From Bradyrhizobium sp. Ghvi (GTDB lineage: Bacteria; Pseudomonadota; Alphaproteobacteria; Rhizobiales; Xanthobacteraceae): a stretch of DNA of 64,000 nucleotides. Shown here in pieces: positions 27,501 through 35,306 of this stretch (position 1 is the stretch's first letter; each line of letters starts with the position of its first letter). The notes below the pieces were generated by a model that worked only from the letters and a program-made list of their open reading frames with translations, had not been told where the DNA came from and did no database searches. The position numbers and the translations under genes are program-made. Location of the stretch: positions 558,001-622,000 of the forward strand of contig NZ_FOVU01000002.1 in the NCBI RefSeq assembly GCF_900115265.1. Direction: 5' to 3'.

Positions 27501-27875
27501 GTTGACCTCGAAACCCAGAACCGGCGGGGCCAAGGGCGTTTGCGCCTTGATGGAGGTTGCCGCCGGCCGCCCCGGCGATTCCTTGTCGCTCAACGCTTCG
27601 AGCAGGGTCGCCGCGACATGCTTGCAGTTTACGGCCATCGGACACGTGCAATCGCCATCAAGGTCCGCGAGATTGCCGTGGTCAAATTTCAACTGGATGT
27701 CGACGCGGTATTGCTGGGACTCGCTGCCTCGCATCCTGGAACCAATGCTGGTCAAGTCCTCGCTGACGTCCAGCGCCGAGACGCGCCCCTGGGCCTGGTA
27801 GACGTGCGCCTTCTCCATCGCCGATCGGCTGAAGTAGCTATAGATGTCCTTGCGCTTGAGAACGTCCGAAAGCAC
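24570..27875 (-). CDS. SWIM zinc-finger SNF2-family DNA translocase
   Basis: About 1100 residues from a GTG at 27875. The N-terminal SWIM zinc finger has ligands C76, C78, C84 and H86 (GDCTCPMAVNCKH). A long middle region precedes a SNF2 motor with Walker A DDMGLGKT near residue 665, the DEAQ box (VLDEAQTVKNP) near 762 and motifs V/VI IIFDPWWNPAVEEQAIDRAY near 1035. Members are double-stranded DNA translocases, often RapA-like, without strand separation. The frame is open far upstream, overlapping the divergent deformylase-like gene, but protein-like sequence begins only at about LSDVLKRKDIYSYF. The exact start is uncertain (alternative GTG 27887). The gene stands alone. Confidence 0.88.
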   Translation of the reverse strand: MLSDVLKRKDIYSYFSRSAMEKAHVYQAQGRVSALDVSEDLTSIGSRMRGSESQQYRVDIQLKFDHGNLADLDGDCTCPMAVNCKHVAATLLEALSDKESPGRPAATSIKAQTPLAPPVLGFEVNAWIDDVGRAVAIRDAVGDETQKLLYCLQPSENPMPCLVVSLRSVRLRKDGSYTGNFTSPSPYEFKPERAPKYFRDVDIDIMTAVKARVRGYSDQGPHTEQVLRRIVETGRAFWRDHERPPLRWGEPREGRIEWRPVAARGASPQLVVQGGVGLNAEPPVYVDEAIGVIGPVQLDLPPRLASKFLSAPSIPRAQLEEVSRRLSQRLPELHHGLLPLPPVPPVPVDEDPRPVLRLKGGHVGASYFYYHTKNEAPGPVGVASLGFRYGGFDIDPGQRGSPLELVQGGLVYAITRRPGKEKRARKRLAEAGLVVAKSALPMLDHRHVADYTLSDQQGWFDFLALHAGKLRSDGFEILVDDDFPFRLADSSGDFDAVLEASGIDWFELSLGIEIEGERRDLAPLLAALVSAPGFNPQSLAALADKSERFLLPLADGRHVALAADRFLPLVLALHGLHASGAFQDASSKIRLSRGEVIPLLGVETESFAFRGADNLRHLAGLLHARGLAGPELPSTFRATLRPYQAQGVAWLDLLRESGLGGILADDMGLGKTVQVPALIALKKARGHLANPALVVAPTSLMTNWSAEAQKFAPDLKVIVLHGPDRKHKFPAIAEHDLVLTTYPLIARDRDILLAREWHMAVLDEAQTVKNPDASTTRWLRDTKAQHRFCLTGTPMENHLGELWSIMSFVNPGYLGDKTAFSRQWRNPIEKRADQARARALAQRVKPFLLRRTKTEVATELPPKVEVKEAIALDGPQRDLYDSIRLAMSRKVREAIAKRGLAKSHIVVLEALLRMRQACCDPALLKLDDGVERPSAKLDRLIEMVEELLSEGRRIIVFSQFTSMLELIRKRLDAGGLRYSVLTGQTKDRKQAIEAFQDGGAGIFLVSLKAGGVGLNLTAADTVIIFDPWWNPAVEEQAIDRAYRIGQDKAVFVYRLVAAGTIEEKMDELKARKRALADGLFDRDGAIASALTEADVNALFEG

Positions 27876-28085
27876 TTGCCATTCCACGAGATATTCGACG
27901 CTTAGCTTCCGGCTCGCAGCATAGCTGCTTCCACGCGAGCCTTGTAGCAGCAAATCCGCTTCGCGCTGTGGAAAGGCGTTCGGGTGCGAGTGTTCCGACG
28001 CGCCTCGCCGACGCGTCAAAATGTGCGGGTTCGCAGGCGAAAAAGGATGGATGCACCAACCTTCCGTGAGTGCTAGGAGGCTCGA

Positions 28086-28583
28086 ATGACCATCCGCCCT
28101 ATCGTCCGCTACCCCGACCGCCGGCTCGCCATGCCGGCCCGCCCCGTCACCGGCTTCGATGACAGCTTGCGCGAGCTTGCGGCCGATTTGCTGGAGACCA
28201 TGCGCGCCGCGCCGGGGATCGGCATCACGGCGCCGCATATCGGCGTACCCCTGCGGCTCGTTGTGCTCGAGTTCGATGCCGCCGCGGGTCCGCAGACCTA
28301 CGTCAATCCCCACATCGAATGGGCCTCACCCGAGATGATCCTGCACAAGGAGGGCAGCGTCTCGATGCCCGGCGTCACCGACGAGGTGCAGCGCCATGCC
28401 CGGGTCCGGATCAGCTATCAGGATCTCGACGGCACCACGCAGAGCGAGGACTCCGACGGCTTGCGCGCGGTCTGCCATCAGCACGAGATCGACCAGCTCG
28501 ACGGGATGTTCTGGATCCAGCGGCTGTCGCGGCTGAAGCGGGAGCGGCTGGTGAAGAAATTCGAGAAGATGGGACGTGGTTGA
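28086..28583 (+). CDS. peptide deformylase-like protein with degenerate metal site
   Basis: A 165-residue protein of peptide deformylase fold and length: RPIVRYPDRRLAMPARPV, then a motif 1 counterpart GIGITAPHIG (44-53; usually GxGLAAPQIG) and LVVLEFDAA. Motif 2 is EGSVS (89-93) where active enzymes have EGCLS. Motif 3 is HEIDQ (133-137) where they have HEIDH. Thus the Cys ligand and the second His of the metal site are both changed, and the oxyanion Gln is His. It is probably not an ordinary deformylase; it may be a ribosome or peptide binder or have another activity (inference). A strong AGGAGG ribosome binding site indicates real expression. Confidence 0.85.
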   Translation: MTIRPIVRYPDRRLAMPARPVTGFDDSLRELAADLLETMRAAPGIGITAPHIGVPLRLVVLEFDAAAGPQTYVNPHIEWASPEMILHKEGSVSMPGVTDEVQRHARVRISYQDLDGTTQSEDSDGLRAVCHQHEIDQLDGMFWIQRLSRLKRERLVKKFEKMGRG

Positions 28584-28767
28584 ATTGCTGTCCGGATCGC
28601 GCTTGTTTGAGCTGTCTCCACAGTTCGATCTGGAGAAATGAGCCCGGGCTGGTCCCACAGCTGCCGCAATGGCAGCCGGGATCGAGAACCCTTGCCGCGG
28701 GTTCTGGATCCGCGGCGGTCAGGCTCTCTTGCCGGCAGCCATACCTTGGTGCGCGCCATGCCACGCA

Positions 28768-29646
28768 CTACTTCAGCGGCAGGAAAAGCTCCGCGACCGT
28801 CTCATGCTCCGGCACGTCAGGGAAGAAGCTCAGCCGCTGGCAATAGATCGGGAAGTCGCGCGCTTCCTCGCCGCTGGCTGGAAGCCATTCGCGGTAAAGA
28901 AACAGCGCGGCGGGCTCGAGATTGTCGGTGTAGCCGACGACGCGCAGCACGGCGCAGCGGCCGCCGGGGATCTCGCCGGCCTTGACGTCGCCGTCGGATC
29001 CCGTGATCGGCTGGTCGGTGCCGACGCAGAGGTCCGTGCTGTAATCGGCAGGCGATGCGGGATTGCGCTCGGAGCGCCAGACATTGAAGGTCGGGCTTAT
29101 GCCGGGGTGCAGGCCGCGCGCTTTGCGCCAGGCGATGAAGCGCTGAATGGTGGCCCCGAGCGTCGCCGGGCTTCCCCGATGTTCCATGATCGCCACCCGT
29201 GTGGTGGGCACCTCGCGGATCGTCACGTCGTCACTGTTAAAGGTTCTCATGAGCTTGCTCCTCGCGCTATCGAGAGGCCCGAAGGCCGCAAACCACGGCT
29301 CCCAATCCGGCGACTTCCGGAACGATGACGGCGATTGCCCGAACCGTTGCCGAAAGGCGCGGGCGAAAGCGTCCGGTGCGTCGTAACCGGCATCCATCGC
29401 GATCTCGGTGACATCGAGAGCATCCATATGGGCCAGCTGATACGAGGCGCGCTTCATGCGGGCGAGCTGGACATAGCGATGCACTGACAGGCCGAAGGTC
29501 GCCGTGAACTGCCGGTGGAAATGGAATTTCGAGAAGGCCGCAACGGCGCTCACCGCGTCCAGGTCCAGATCAGCATCGAGGTGCCGGTCGATATGATCCA
29601 GCACCCGCCGCATCCGGGCCTGATAGTTTTGCAGTGCCGCCGTCAT
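28768..29646 (-). CDS. AraC-family regulator with GyrI-like effector domain
   Basis: A 292-residue protein from ATG 29646, which follows GGAGGAGGGACG. The N-terminal AraC DNA-binding domain (about residues 8-110) reads MRRVLDHIDRHLDADLDLDA, SKFHFHRQFTATFGLSVHRY and DAPDAFARAFRQRFGQSPSS. The C-terminal half (about 130-292) is a GyrI/effector-binding domain (VTIREVPTTRVAIMEHRGS, then GGRCAVLRVVGYTD) as in Rob and SbmC-like proteins, which bind amphipathic drugs. It probably activates a stress or efflux response, but no target gene is adjacent. The longer frame up to 29808 lacks homology. Confidence 0.92.
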   Translation of the reverse strand: MTAALQNYQARMRRVLDHIDRHLDADLDLDAVSAVAAFSKFHFHRQFTATFGLSVHRYVQLARMKRASYQLAHMDALDVTEIAMDAGYDAPDAFARAFRQRFGQSPSSFRKSPDWEPWFAAFGPLDSARSKLMRTFNSDDVTIREVPTTRVAIMEHRGSPATLGATIQRFIAWRKARGLHPGISPTFNVWRSERNPASPADYSTDLCVGTDQPITGSDGDVKAGEIPGGRCAVLRVVGYTDNLEPAALFLYREWLPASGEEARDFPIYCQRLSFFPDVPEHETVAELFLPLK

Positions 29647-29938
29647 CGTCCCTCCTCCGTGGCGGCTTGAGTTAGGCCGGAATGGCCGTGGCGTGCTCGA
29701 CCGATCTTGCGGTTTGGGATAGCCGGCTGCGCTACGCGTAGGCCCGGGCAACGCGTCGATCGCCTCGCCAGAACTCTTCTGCAAATCGCGGATGCTGATG
29801 TGGATCACGGCACTTACAGGCGCCGATATGTAATGCTCCGCAAGAGCGCGGGCGTCTAGAAGAAACGAAACCCATGTCTCGCAGCCCTCCCCGCCGCCAC
29901 AAGTTGCTTCATCATGAAGCGCCCTTTCGCTATGACCA

Positions 29939-30928
29939 TCAGACTCCCCAGCGGAGCGCTGCGGTATGCACTGGGGCGTCCCACAATTCCTTTGACTGGC
30001 TGTCGAGCACGGAGACGGTGATCGAGGCGCCTGCCATGTCGAGCGACGTCACGTAAGAGCCGGTCAGGAAACGTGTCGCCGTGATGCCCGCCTCATCCAG
30101 GATACGTTTGGCGCTGTTGGCCATCAGATAGAGTTCGATAAGTGGCGTTGCGCCGAATCCGTTGACCAGGAGCAGGACTTCGCTGCCCTTGCTCGGCGCA
30201 AGATCATCCAGGATCGCGCCAAGTATGTCGGCGGCGATAGCATCGGCAGAGGTCAGAGGCACCCGGCGGCGCCCCGGCTCGCCATGAATGCCGACGCCCA
30301 TTTCCATTTCGTTGTCAGCCAGCGTGAAATTCGGCCGACCCGCCGCCGGAACCGTGCACGGCAGCAGTGCCACGCCCATCGAGCGGGTGCGGCTGTTGAT
30401 GTCATCGCCGAGTGTCTTGAGCGCGCCGAGCGGCATGCCCTTTTCGGCCGCGGCACCGACCATCTTTTCCACGATCAGCGTACCCGCGACACCCCGACGT
30501 CCCGTCGTGTAGGTCGACTTCTCCACCGCGACGTCGTCGTTGGTCACGACGCTTGCGACCTCGCGCCCGGCCATCTCGGCGGCCATGGTGAAATTCATCA
30601 CATCGCCCTCGTAATTCTTGACGATGAAGAGCACGCCGGCTCCGGTGTCGACAGCCTCCGCCGCCTCGATCATCTGATCGGGCGTCGGCGACGTGAAGAC
30701 CTGCCCTGGGCAAGCGGCATCGAGCATGCCGAGACCGACGAAGCCCGCATGCAGCGGTTCATGGCCGGAGCCGCCGCCTGAGATGAGCGCGACTTTGCCC
30801 GGCTTCAGGGTCCGGCGGCGCACGAATTTGCGCTCGGCGCCAAGTAGCAGGATATCGGCATGCGCGGCCGCCAACCCGTCGAGACTCTCTTCGAGCACCG
30901 TGTCGGCGCTGTTGATCAGCTTTTTCAT
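29939..30928 (-). CDS. dhaK: dihydroxyacetone kinase subunit DhaK
   Basis: A 329-residue DHA-binding subunit. It contains the substrate-binding GGGSGHEPLHAGFVGLGM and the His that forms a hemiaminal with DHA (GVGIHGEPGRRR, about residue 215). It transfers the phosphate from DhaL-ADP to dihydroxyacetone. No ATPase domain is fused, so it is the PTS-type kinase rather than the ATP-type. It is the last gene of the operon and lies 38 bases after the HTH gene; DhaL and DhaM are encoded further upstream in the same transcript. Confidence 0.95.
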   Translation of the reverse strand: MKKLINSADTVLEESLDGLAAAHADILLLGAERKFVRRRTLKPGKVALISGGGSGHEPLHAGFVGLGMLDAACPGQVFTSPTPDQMIEAAEAVDTGAGVLFIVKNYEGDVMNFTMAAEMAGREVASVVTNDDVAVEKSTYTTGRRGVAGTLIVEKMVGAAAEKGMPLGALKTLGDDINSRTRSMGVALLPCTVPAAGRPNFTLADNEMEMGVGIHGEPGRRRVPLTSADAIAADILGAILDDLAPSKGSEVLLLVNGFGATPLIELYLMANSAKRILDEAGITATRFLTGSYVTSLDMAGASITVSVLDSQSKELWDAPVHTAALRWGV

Positions 30929-30966
30929 GGCGTCCTCCCGGTTATCTTTTTGCAGTTTCGAATTCG

Positions 30967-31398
30967 TCAGCCAATGCTCTCGGCGTAGCGCGCGAGCTGA
31001 GCCGCAAAGTCGACGATCAGCTGCTCGAGCGCGCGGTTCTTCTTGTCCTCGCCAAGATCAGGCACCGTCACCGTAACAACACGCGTGCGCGCCTCGCGAT
31101 GGGCGCCGCGCAGCCGTCCCGGGTGCGCGCGACCATAGGCTTCGAGGAACGCCGCCCGTTCGGTACCGGAGAGATGGCAGACCTCGAAGATGATCGCGAC
31201 ATGCTTCGCCGGGATCGGCACCAGATACGCGGGATTGGTGATCTGGCTGACAAAGGAGCGGTTCTTGCCGAGCGCCGCGGCGAGCTTCAGCCGCGTCCCG
31301 GATGGCCGGTTGTCGAGAGCCCGCCGTAAGATGAGCTTGTAGTCCGCGACATTGCTGTCGCCTGGCCGGCTCGGGTCTTCGTCTTTATCATCGCTCAT
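30967..31398 (-). CDS. small HTH-type protein in the dha operon
   Basis: A 143-residue protein. The region from SGTRLKLAAALGKNRSFVSQ to about residue 80 resembles an XRE-like helix-turn-helix (LAAALGKNRSFVSQITNP as the HTH). It is followed by CHLSGTERAAFLEAYGRAHP and a basic linker; the C-terminus is helical. It overlaps the EI gene by four bases. It may be the transcriptional regulator of the operon or a protein-protein modulator (inference). I do not recognise a named family beyond the HTH resemblance. Confidence 0.7.
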   Translation of the reverse strand: MSDDKDEDPSRPGDSNVADYKLILRRALDNRPSGTRLKLAAALGKNRSFVSQITNPAYLVPIPAKHVAIIFEVCHLSGTERAAFLEAYGRAHPGRLRGAHREARTRVVTVTVPDLGEDKKNRALEQLIVDFAAQLARYAESIG

Positions 31399-32993
31399 GC
31401 AGTCATCCCGGCGATGGCGGCCTTGAGCCGGGCCACCGCAATCGGCGAGACCGAGAGGGTCGTCAGCCCCGTCGCGAGCAACGCCTTCGTCAAGCGCGTG
31501 TCGGCCGCGGCGTCGCCGCAGAGCGAAACCTCGACGCCGCGCTTGCGTCCGGCCTCGACCGTCCGCGCGATCAGCGCCAGCACCGCCGGATGGCCGGCAT
31601 CATTGAGATCGGCGACATCACCGACGTCGCGCGCCGCAGCCATCGTGTATTGGGTCAGGTCATTCGACCCGATGGAATAGAACGCCGCGCCAAAATCCTC
31701 GGCGCAGAGTGCGGCCGAGGGGACCTCGACCATGATGCCGAGTGGCGGCCGGGCGCAGGCGATGCCCTCTGCCGTGAGCGCTGCAAACTCCGCGTCCAGC
31801 ATGGACTTGGCGCGGTCCAGCTCGGAGGGCACCGCGATCATCGGCAGCATCACCTTCAGCGGCCCATGCACGGCCGCGCGGCACAGCGCTCGCAATTGCA
31901 CGCGAAACACCTCCGGCCGCGCCAGCGACAGGCGGATCCCGCGCAAGCCCAGGAATGGATTTCGCTCGCCATCGACCGTCACGCCGGGGATCGGCTTGTC
32001 GCCGCCGGCATCGAGCGTGCGGATCGTCACCGGCCGTCCTGCGGCCCATTCGAGAATACGCCGGTAGACCGCATATTGCGCATCCTCGCCGGGTAAGCCT
32101 CTCGAACCCTCGAACAGAAACTCCGTCCGCACCAGGCCGACGCCATCGCAGATAGCGGGGTCGAGGCCTTCGACGTCTTCGGGCGCGGCAACATTGAGAA
32201 GAACGGAAATACGCCGGCCATTAGCCGTCAGGGCCGGTTTGAAGCGGCCGGCCTCGGCGGCGATCTGTGCGGCATTCGCGGCCGCCATGCGGTGCTCGAA
32301 CAGGCGGCGCGTTTCGGGCTGGGGATCGAAGATCACGGTCCCGGCGTCGCCATCGACCAAGGCCAGTGACGGTGGCTGTCCGTTCCAGGGTAGTGGACCC
32401 AATCCAACCACCATGGGAGCGCCGCGCGATCGCGCGAGCATCGCCACATGCGACGAAGGCGATCCGCTTGCGAGCGCAATGGCACCGCCGCGGGTCCAGT
32501 CGACGGCGAGGAATGTCGATGGCGAAATATCATCACCCGTGACGACGGAATCGCCGGAGATTTTTGCGATCGCATCCGCGCCATTTAGCCCTGCGACCAC
32601 GCGATCGCGGATATCGACGAGGTCCGCGGCCCGCGCCCGGAAATATTCCTCGTCCGCCGCGCGATAGCCCGCGATCTCGACGTCGAGCGCAGCGCGCCAG
32701 GCCTCGTCGGCAGCAGCACCGCCCGCTATGGCTTCGTAAGCCCCTTCCGAAAGAGCATCGTCACCGAGCATCGCAACCTGGAACTCCAGGATCTCCGCAG
32801 CCTCGCCATGGACCGTCGCGATCAGATCGGCGAGCTCCACTGCTGCTCCTTCGATCGCAGCCTTCAGCGCCGCGGCTTCCTGCGCGGGATCGCCCTTCGC
32901 CGCCCTGCTCGCCACAGCATGCGTCAGCACGGCGACCGGGCCGATGGCGAGGCCTGGCGAGGCGGGATGACCGGTGAGATGGATCTCGCCCAC
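31395..32993 (-). CDS. ptsP: phosphoenolpyruvate-protein phosphotransferase (PTS Enzyme I)
   Basis: About 532 residues. PTS Enzyme I autophosphorylates from PEP and passes the phosphate to HPr. Seen are the phospho-His signature (ALASGSPSSHVAMLARSRG), the PEP-binding FLGLRGIRLSLARPEVF, SIGSNDLTQYTMAAARDVGD and the Cys loop EVSLCGDAA. No GAF or NPr domain is fused. A GTG at 32993, just five bases past the HPr stop, is used; an ATG at 33020 would overlap HPr by 23 bases. Its position between the HPr and DhaK genes indicates a dedicated phosphorelay for DHA kinase. Confidence 0.92.
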   Translation of the reverse strand: MGEIHLTGHPASPGLAIGPVAVLTHAVASRAAKGDPAQEAAALKAAIEGAAVELADLIATVHGEAAEILEFQVAMLGDDALSEGAYEAIAGGAAADEAWRAALDVEIAGYRAADEEYFRARAADLVDIRDRVVAGLNGADAIAKISGDSVVTGDDISPSTFLAVDWTRGGAIALASGSPSSHVAMLARSRGAPMVVGLGPLPWNGQPPSLALVDGDAGTVIFDPQPETRRLFEHRMAAANAAQIAAEAGRFKPALTANGRRISVLLNVAAPEDVEGLDPAICDGVGLVRTEFLFEGSRGLPGEDAQYAVYRRILEWAAGRPVTIRTLDAGGDKPIPGVTVDGERNPFLGLRGIRLSLARPEVFRVQLRALCRAAVHGPLKVMLPMIAVPSELDRAKSMLDAEFAALTAEGIACARPPLGIMVEVPSAALCAEDFGAAFYSIGSNDLTQYTMAAARDVGDVADLNDAGHPAVLALIARTVEAGRKRGVEVSLCGDAAADTRLTKALLATGLTTLSVSPIAVARLKAAIAGMTA

Positions 32994-32997
32994 GATT

Positions 32998-33312
32998 CTA
33001 CGCCTCGCCGAAACCGTCATGCACCAGCGCCAGCATGGCCGCGAGCGCCGCCTCGCCGTCGGGACCGGCGACGCGGAAATGCAACGTTGCGCCTTGCGGC
33101 GCCTTCACACGCATCACTTTCACGGGGCTCTTGGCGTCCGTCCAGGGGCCCTCGGCAGCAAGCGCAATTTCGATCTTTGCGGTAAATCCTTTCGCACATT
33201 GCGTGAGCTTCACCGATGGCCGCGCGTGCAGGCCCACCGGATTGACGAGGACCGCCGAGGCGGTCAGCGGCGCAAACGTGGGGGCCGCCCGGTTGACGTT
33301 GGCATCATGCAT
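32998..33312 (-). CDS. HPr family phosphocarrier
   Basis: About 104 residues from ATG 33312, which follows GGAGGAATTCT. The active-site His lies in NPVGLHARPSVKLTQ; the later part KSPVKVMRVKAPQGATLHFR and EAALAAMLALVHDGFGEA fits the HPr fold, with the Ser46-type site replaced by KSPVKVM. It passes phosphate from Enzyme I to DhaM. It is slightly longer than standalone HPr (about 85-90 residues) because of a 15-20 residue N-terminal extension. It overlaps dhaM by eight bases. Confidence 0.9.
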   Translation of the reverse strand: MHDANVNRAAPTFAPLTASAVLVNPVGLHARPSVKLTQCAKGFTAKIEIALAAEGPWTDAKSPVKVMRVKAPQGATLHFRVAGPDGEAALAAMLALVHDGFGEA

Positions 33313-33691
33313 AGAATTCCTCCGCACTGCGCTTGACGGCGGCAAGCGATGAGCCGCCCGAAGATTCGGTCGCGGCGATCACAGCCCCCTCGACCACCGG
33401 TGCATTGCAAACCAGCACGCGCGCACGCCGATCTTCGGGGAGCATCTCGACGGCCATCTCCGAATTGGTCTCGGCACCGCCGAGATCGACCAGGATCGCT
33501 ACGCCTGCCGGTGACCAGGCGGTTTCGATCGCTTCGAGAATCCCCGCAACGTTCGTACCCAGGCCGCCATCGACATCGCCGCCGGTCCAGGCCAGCGGCA
33601 CCGCGTCTCCAACCATCTGGCGCACCATATCCGCCGCACCTTCCGCGATCTTCCGCGAATGCGATACGATGACAATTCCGACGTTGCTCAT
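33305..33691 (-). CDS. dhaM: DhaM phosphotransfer subunit (EIIA-mannose type)
   Basis: A 128-residue protein with the DhaM/EIIA-Man fold: MSNVGIVIVSHSRKIAEGAA carries the phosphorylated His at position 10; GTNVAGILEAIETAW and VAILVDLGGAETNSEMAVEM follow. It takes phosphate from HPr and regenerates DhaL-bound ATP from ADP. It lacks the fused HPr and EI domains found in E. coli DhaM; those are separate genes immediately downstream. It overlaps dhaL by four bases. Confidence 0.94.
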   Translation of the reverse strand: MSNVGIVIVSHSRKIAEGAADMVRQMVGDAVPLAWTGGDVDGGLGTNVAGILEAIETAWSPAGVAILVDLGGAETNSEMAVEMLPEDRRARVLVCNAPVVEGAVIAATESSGGSSLAAVKRSAEEFYA

Positions 33692-34302
33692 GTGTTGACC
33701 TCGAATGCCAGTGTCTCAACTGCGGCACCGATCAGAAGAGACACCGAGCGCGCGCCCGGATCCATGTGACCGATGGAACGCTCGCCCAGGAACGATGCCC
33801 GGCCGCGGATCGCCTGCATCGGCGTGGTGCGATCGGCGGCCTGCACAGCCTCCGCTGCGATCGCCCTTGCATCGCCGCCTGCCGCGAGAACGGCGTGCAC
33901 CGGCACCAGCACATCCAGCAGCGTCTTCTGCCCCTCTTCGGAGCGACCCCGCGCCTTGACGGCCTCGATCGCCTTCTCCGTCGCCGCGACCAGATCGGCC
34001 CGGCTCGGCCGCTCCGGAAGCGCCTTGCCCAGTTCCATGAAGAACGTTCCGACCAGCGGCCCAGAAGCACCGCCGACCTTCATGACCAACGTCATTCCAA
34101 TCGCCTTCAGCATTTCCGGGAGCGACTTGTCGGCAAGGTCTGGCAGTGCCGCGAGGACCGCCTCGAACCCGCGCTTCATGTTCAGCCCATGATCCCCATC
34201 GCCAATCGCCTGGTCGAGGCTCGTCAACTCGTCCGCGTGCGAGATCACTGACGCTGCCAGCGCTCGCACCAACCTTTCCCTGGCTATCCGATCAAGGCTC
34301 AT
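33688..34302 (-). CDS. dhaL: dihydroxyacetone kinase subunit DhaL
   Basis: A 204-residue nucleotide-binding subunit with the Mg-binding Asp cluster (LDQAIGDGDHGLNMKRGFEA) and the closing region GGASGPLVGTFFMELGKALP. It holds ADP/ATP permanently as a cofactor that DhaM rephosphorylates, and passes phosphate to DHA bound by DhaK. The length is standard. It overlaps the upstream ABC ATPase gene by four bases, tying the kinase to the importer in one transcript. Confidence 0.95.
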   Translation of the reverse strand: MSLDRIARERLVRALAASVISHADELTSLDQAIGDGDHGLNMKRGFEAVLAALPDLADKSLPEMLKAIGMTLVMKVGGASGPLVGTFFMELGKALPERPSRADLVAATEKAIEAVKARGRSEEGQKTLLDVLVPVHAVLAAGGDARAIAAEAVQAADRTTPMQAIRGRASFLGERSIGHMDPGARSVSLLIGAAVETLAFEVNT

Positions 34303-35306
34303 GCCGCTACCCTCTCGCCCTTCGCATCGAAAAACAGCGGCTTGTTCAGCCGAAGCGACACCATGTCTCCGGCACCGAAGGCCGCCTCGGGATCCGCCAG
34401 TGTTACAACCGGCCGGCCGGCGAGGTCGAGATGGAGATGGCTCTGATCGCCGAGATGTTCGACCCGCTTGACAATTGCCGAGACGTCGCCGCCGTCGCGC
34501 GCAATCGTCAGATGCTCGGTCCGCGCGCCGATGGTCTCGGCGCCGTCAGGTACACCGGCGAACAGGGCCGCCGGCAGCAGATTGATCATCGGCTGGCCCA
34601 GCCGCGCCGCGACATGCGCGTTGATTGGATTCTCATAGATCTCGCGCGGCGATCCGATCTGCATCAGCCGCCCGCCTTCGATCACGCCGATGCGCGAGGC
34701 CATGGTCATCGCCTCGGTCTGATCGTGGGTGACGTAGAGAATCGTCGCGCCTAGCTCGACCTGGATGCGCTTGAGCTCGAGCCGCAACTCGCCGCGCAGC
34801 TTGGCATCGAGCGAGGACAGCGGCTCGTCCATCAGATAGATCGAAGGCGAACGGACCAGAGCCCGGCCAATCGCGACGCGTTGCATCTGCCCGCCCGACA
34901 GCTGCGTCGCCTTGTTGTCCAGCTTGGTCTCGATGTGAAGCAGACGCGCCACCTCCTGCACCTTCGCGCGAATGTCGGCTTCGGCCACGCGGCGGGTCGG
35001 CGCACGCAACGAGAATGCCATGTTCTCGAACACGGTGAGGTGCGGATATAGCGAGTATTGCTGGAAAACAAAGGCAACGTCGCGATCGGCCGGCGCATCG
35101 CCGGTCACGTCGCGCCCGTCGATGCGGATCGAGCCGCGATCCGGCTGCTCCAGCCCGGCGATCAAGCGCAACGCCGTGGTCTTGCCGGCGCCGGTCGGCC
35201 CCAGCAACGCGACGAACTCGCCGTCACCGACGGTCAACGACAGGTCGCTCAAGGCTTGCGTCTTGCCGAACGCCTTGGAGACGGAGATGATCTCGACTTC
35301 AGCCAT
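34299..35306 (-). CDS. sugar/polyol ABC transporter ATP-binding protein
   Basis: About 335 residues, from MAEVEIISVSKAFGKTQALS, preceded by a GAAGGAG ribosome binding site; a frame start at 35399 lacks homology. Walker A GPTGAGKTT, Q-loop VFQQYSLYPH, signature LSGGQMQR and Walker B IYLMDEPLSSLD are all canonical. The C-terminal regulatory domain is of the MalK/UgpC type. It pairs with a second ATPase encoded just upstream to energise the importer. The two ATPases are non-identical, as in the rhizobial glycerol (glpST) system. Confidence 0.92.
   Translation of the reverse strand: MAEVEIISVSKAFGKTQALSDLSLTVGDGEFVALLGPTGAGKTTALRLIAGLEQPDRGSIRIDGRDVTGDAPADRDVAFVFQQYSLYPHLTVFENMAFSLRAPTRRVAEADIRAKVQEVARLLHIETKLDNKATQLSGGQMQRVAIGRALVRSPSIYLMDEPLSSLDAKLRGELRLELKRIQVELGATILYVTHDQTEAMTMASRIGVIEGGRLMQIGSPREIYENPINAHVAARLGQPMINLLPAALFAGVPDGAETIGARTEHLTIARDGGDVSAIVKRVEHLGDQSHLHLDLAGRPVVTLADPEAAFGAGDMVSLRLNKPLFFDAKGERVAA

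Noticed and set aside
28768..29808. Longer N-terminus for the AraC regulator from an ATG at 29808
   Set aside because: The added 54 residues have no homology, while ATG 29646 has a strong GGAGG ribosome binding site and begins the conserved domain.
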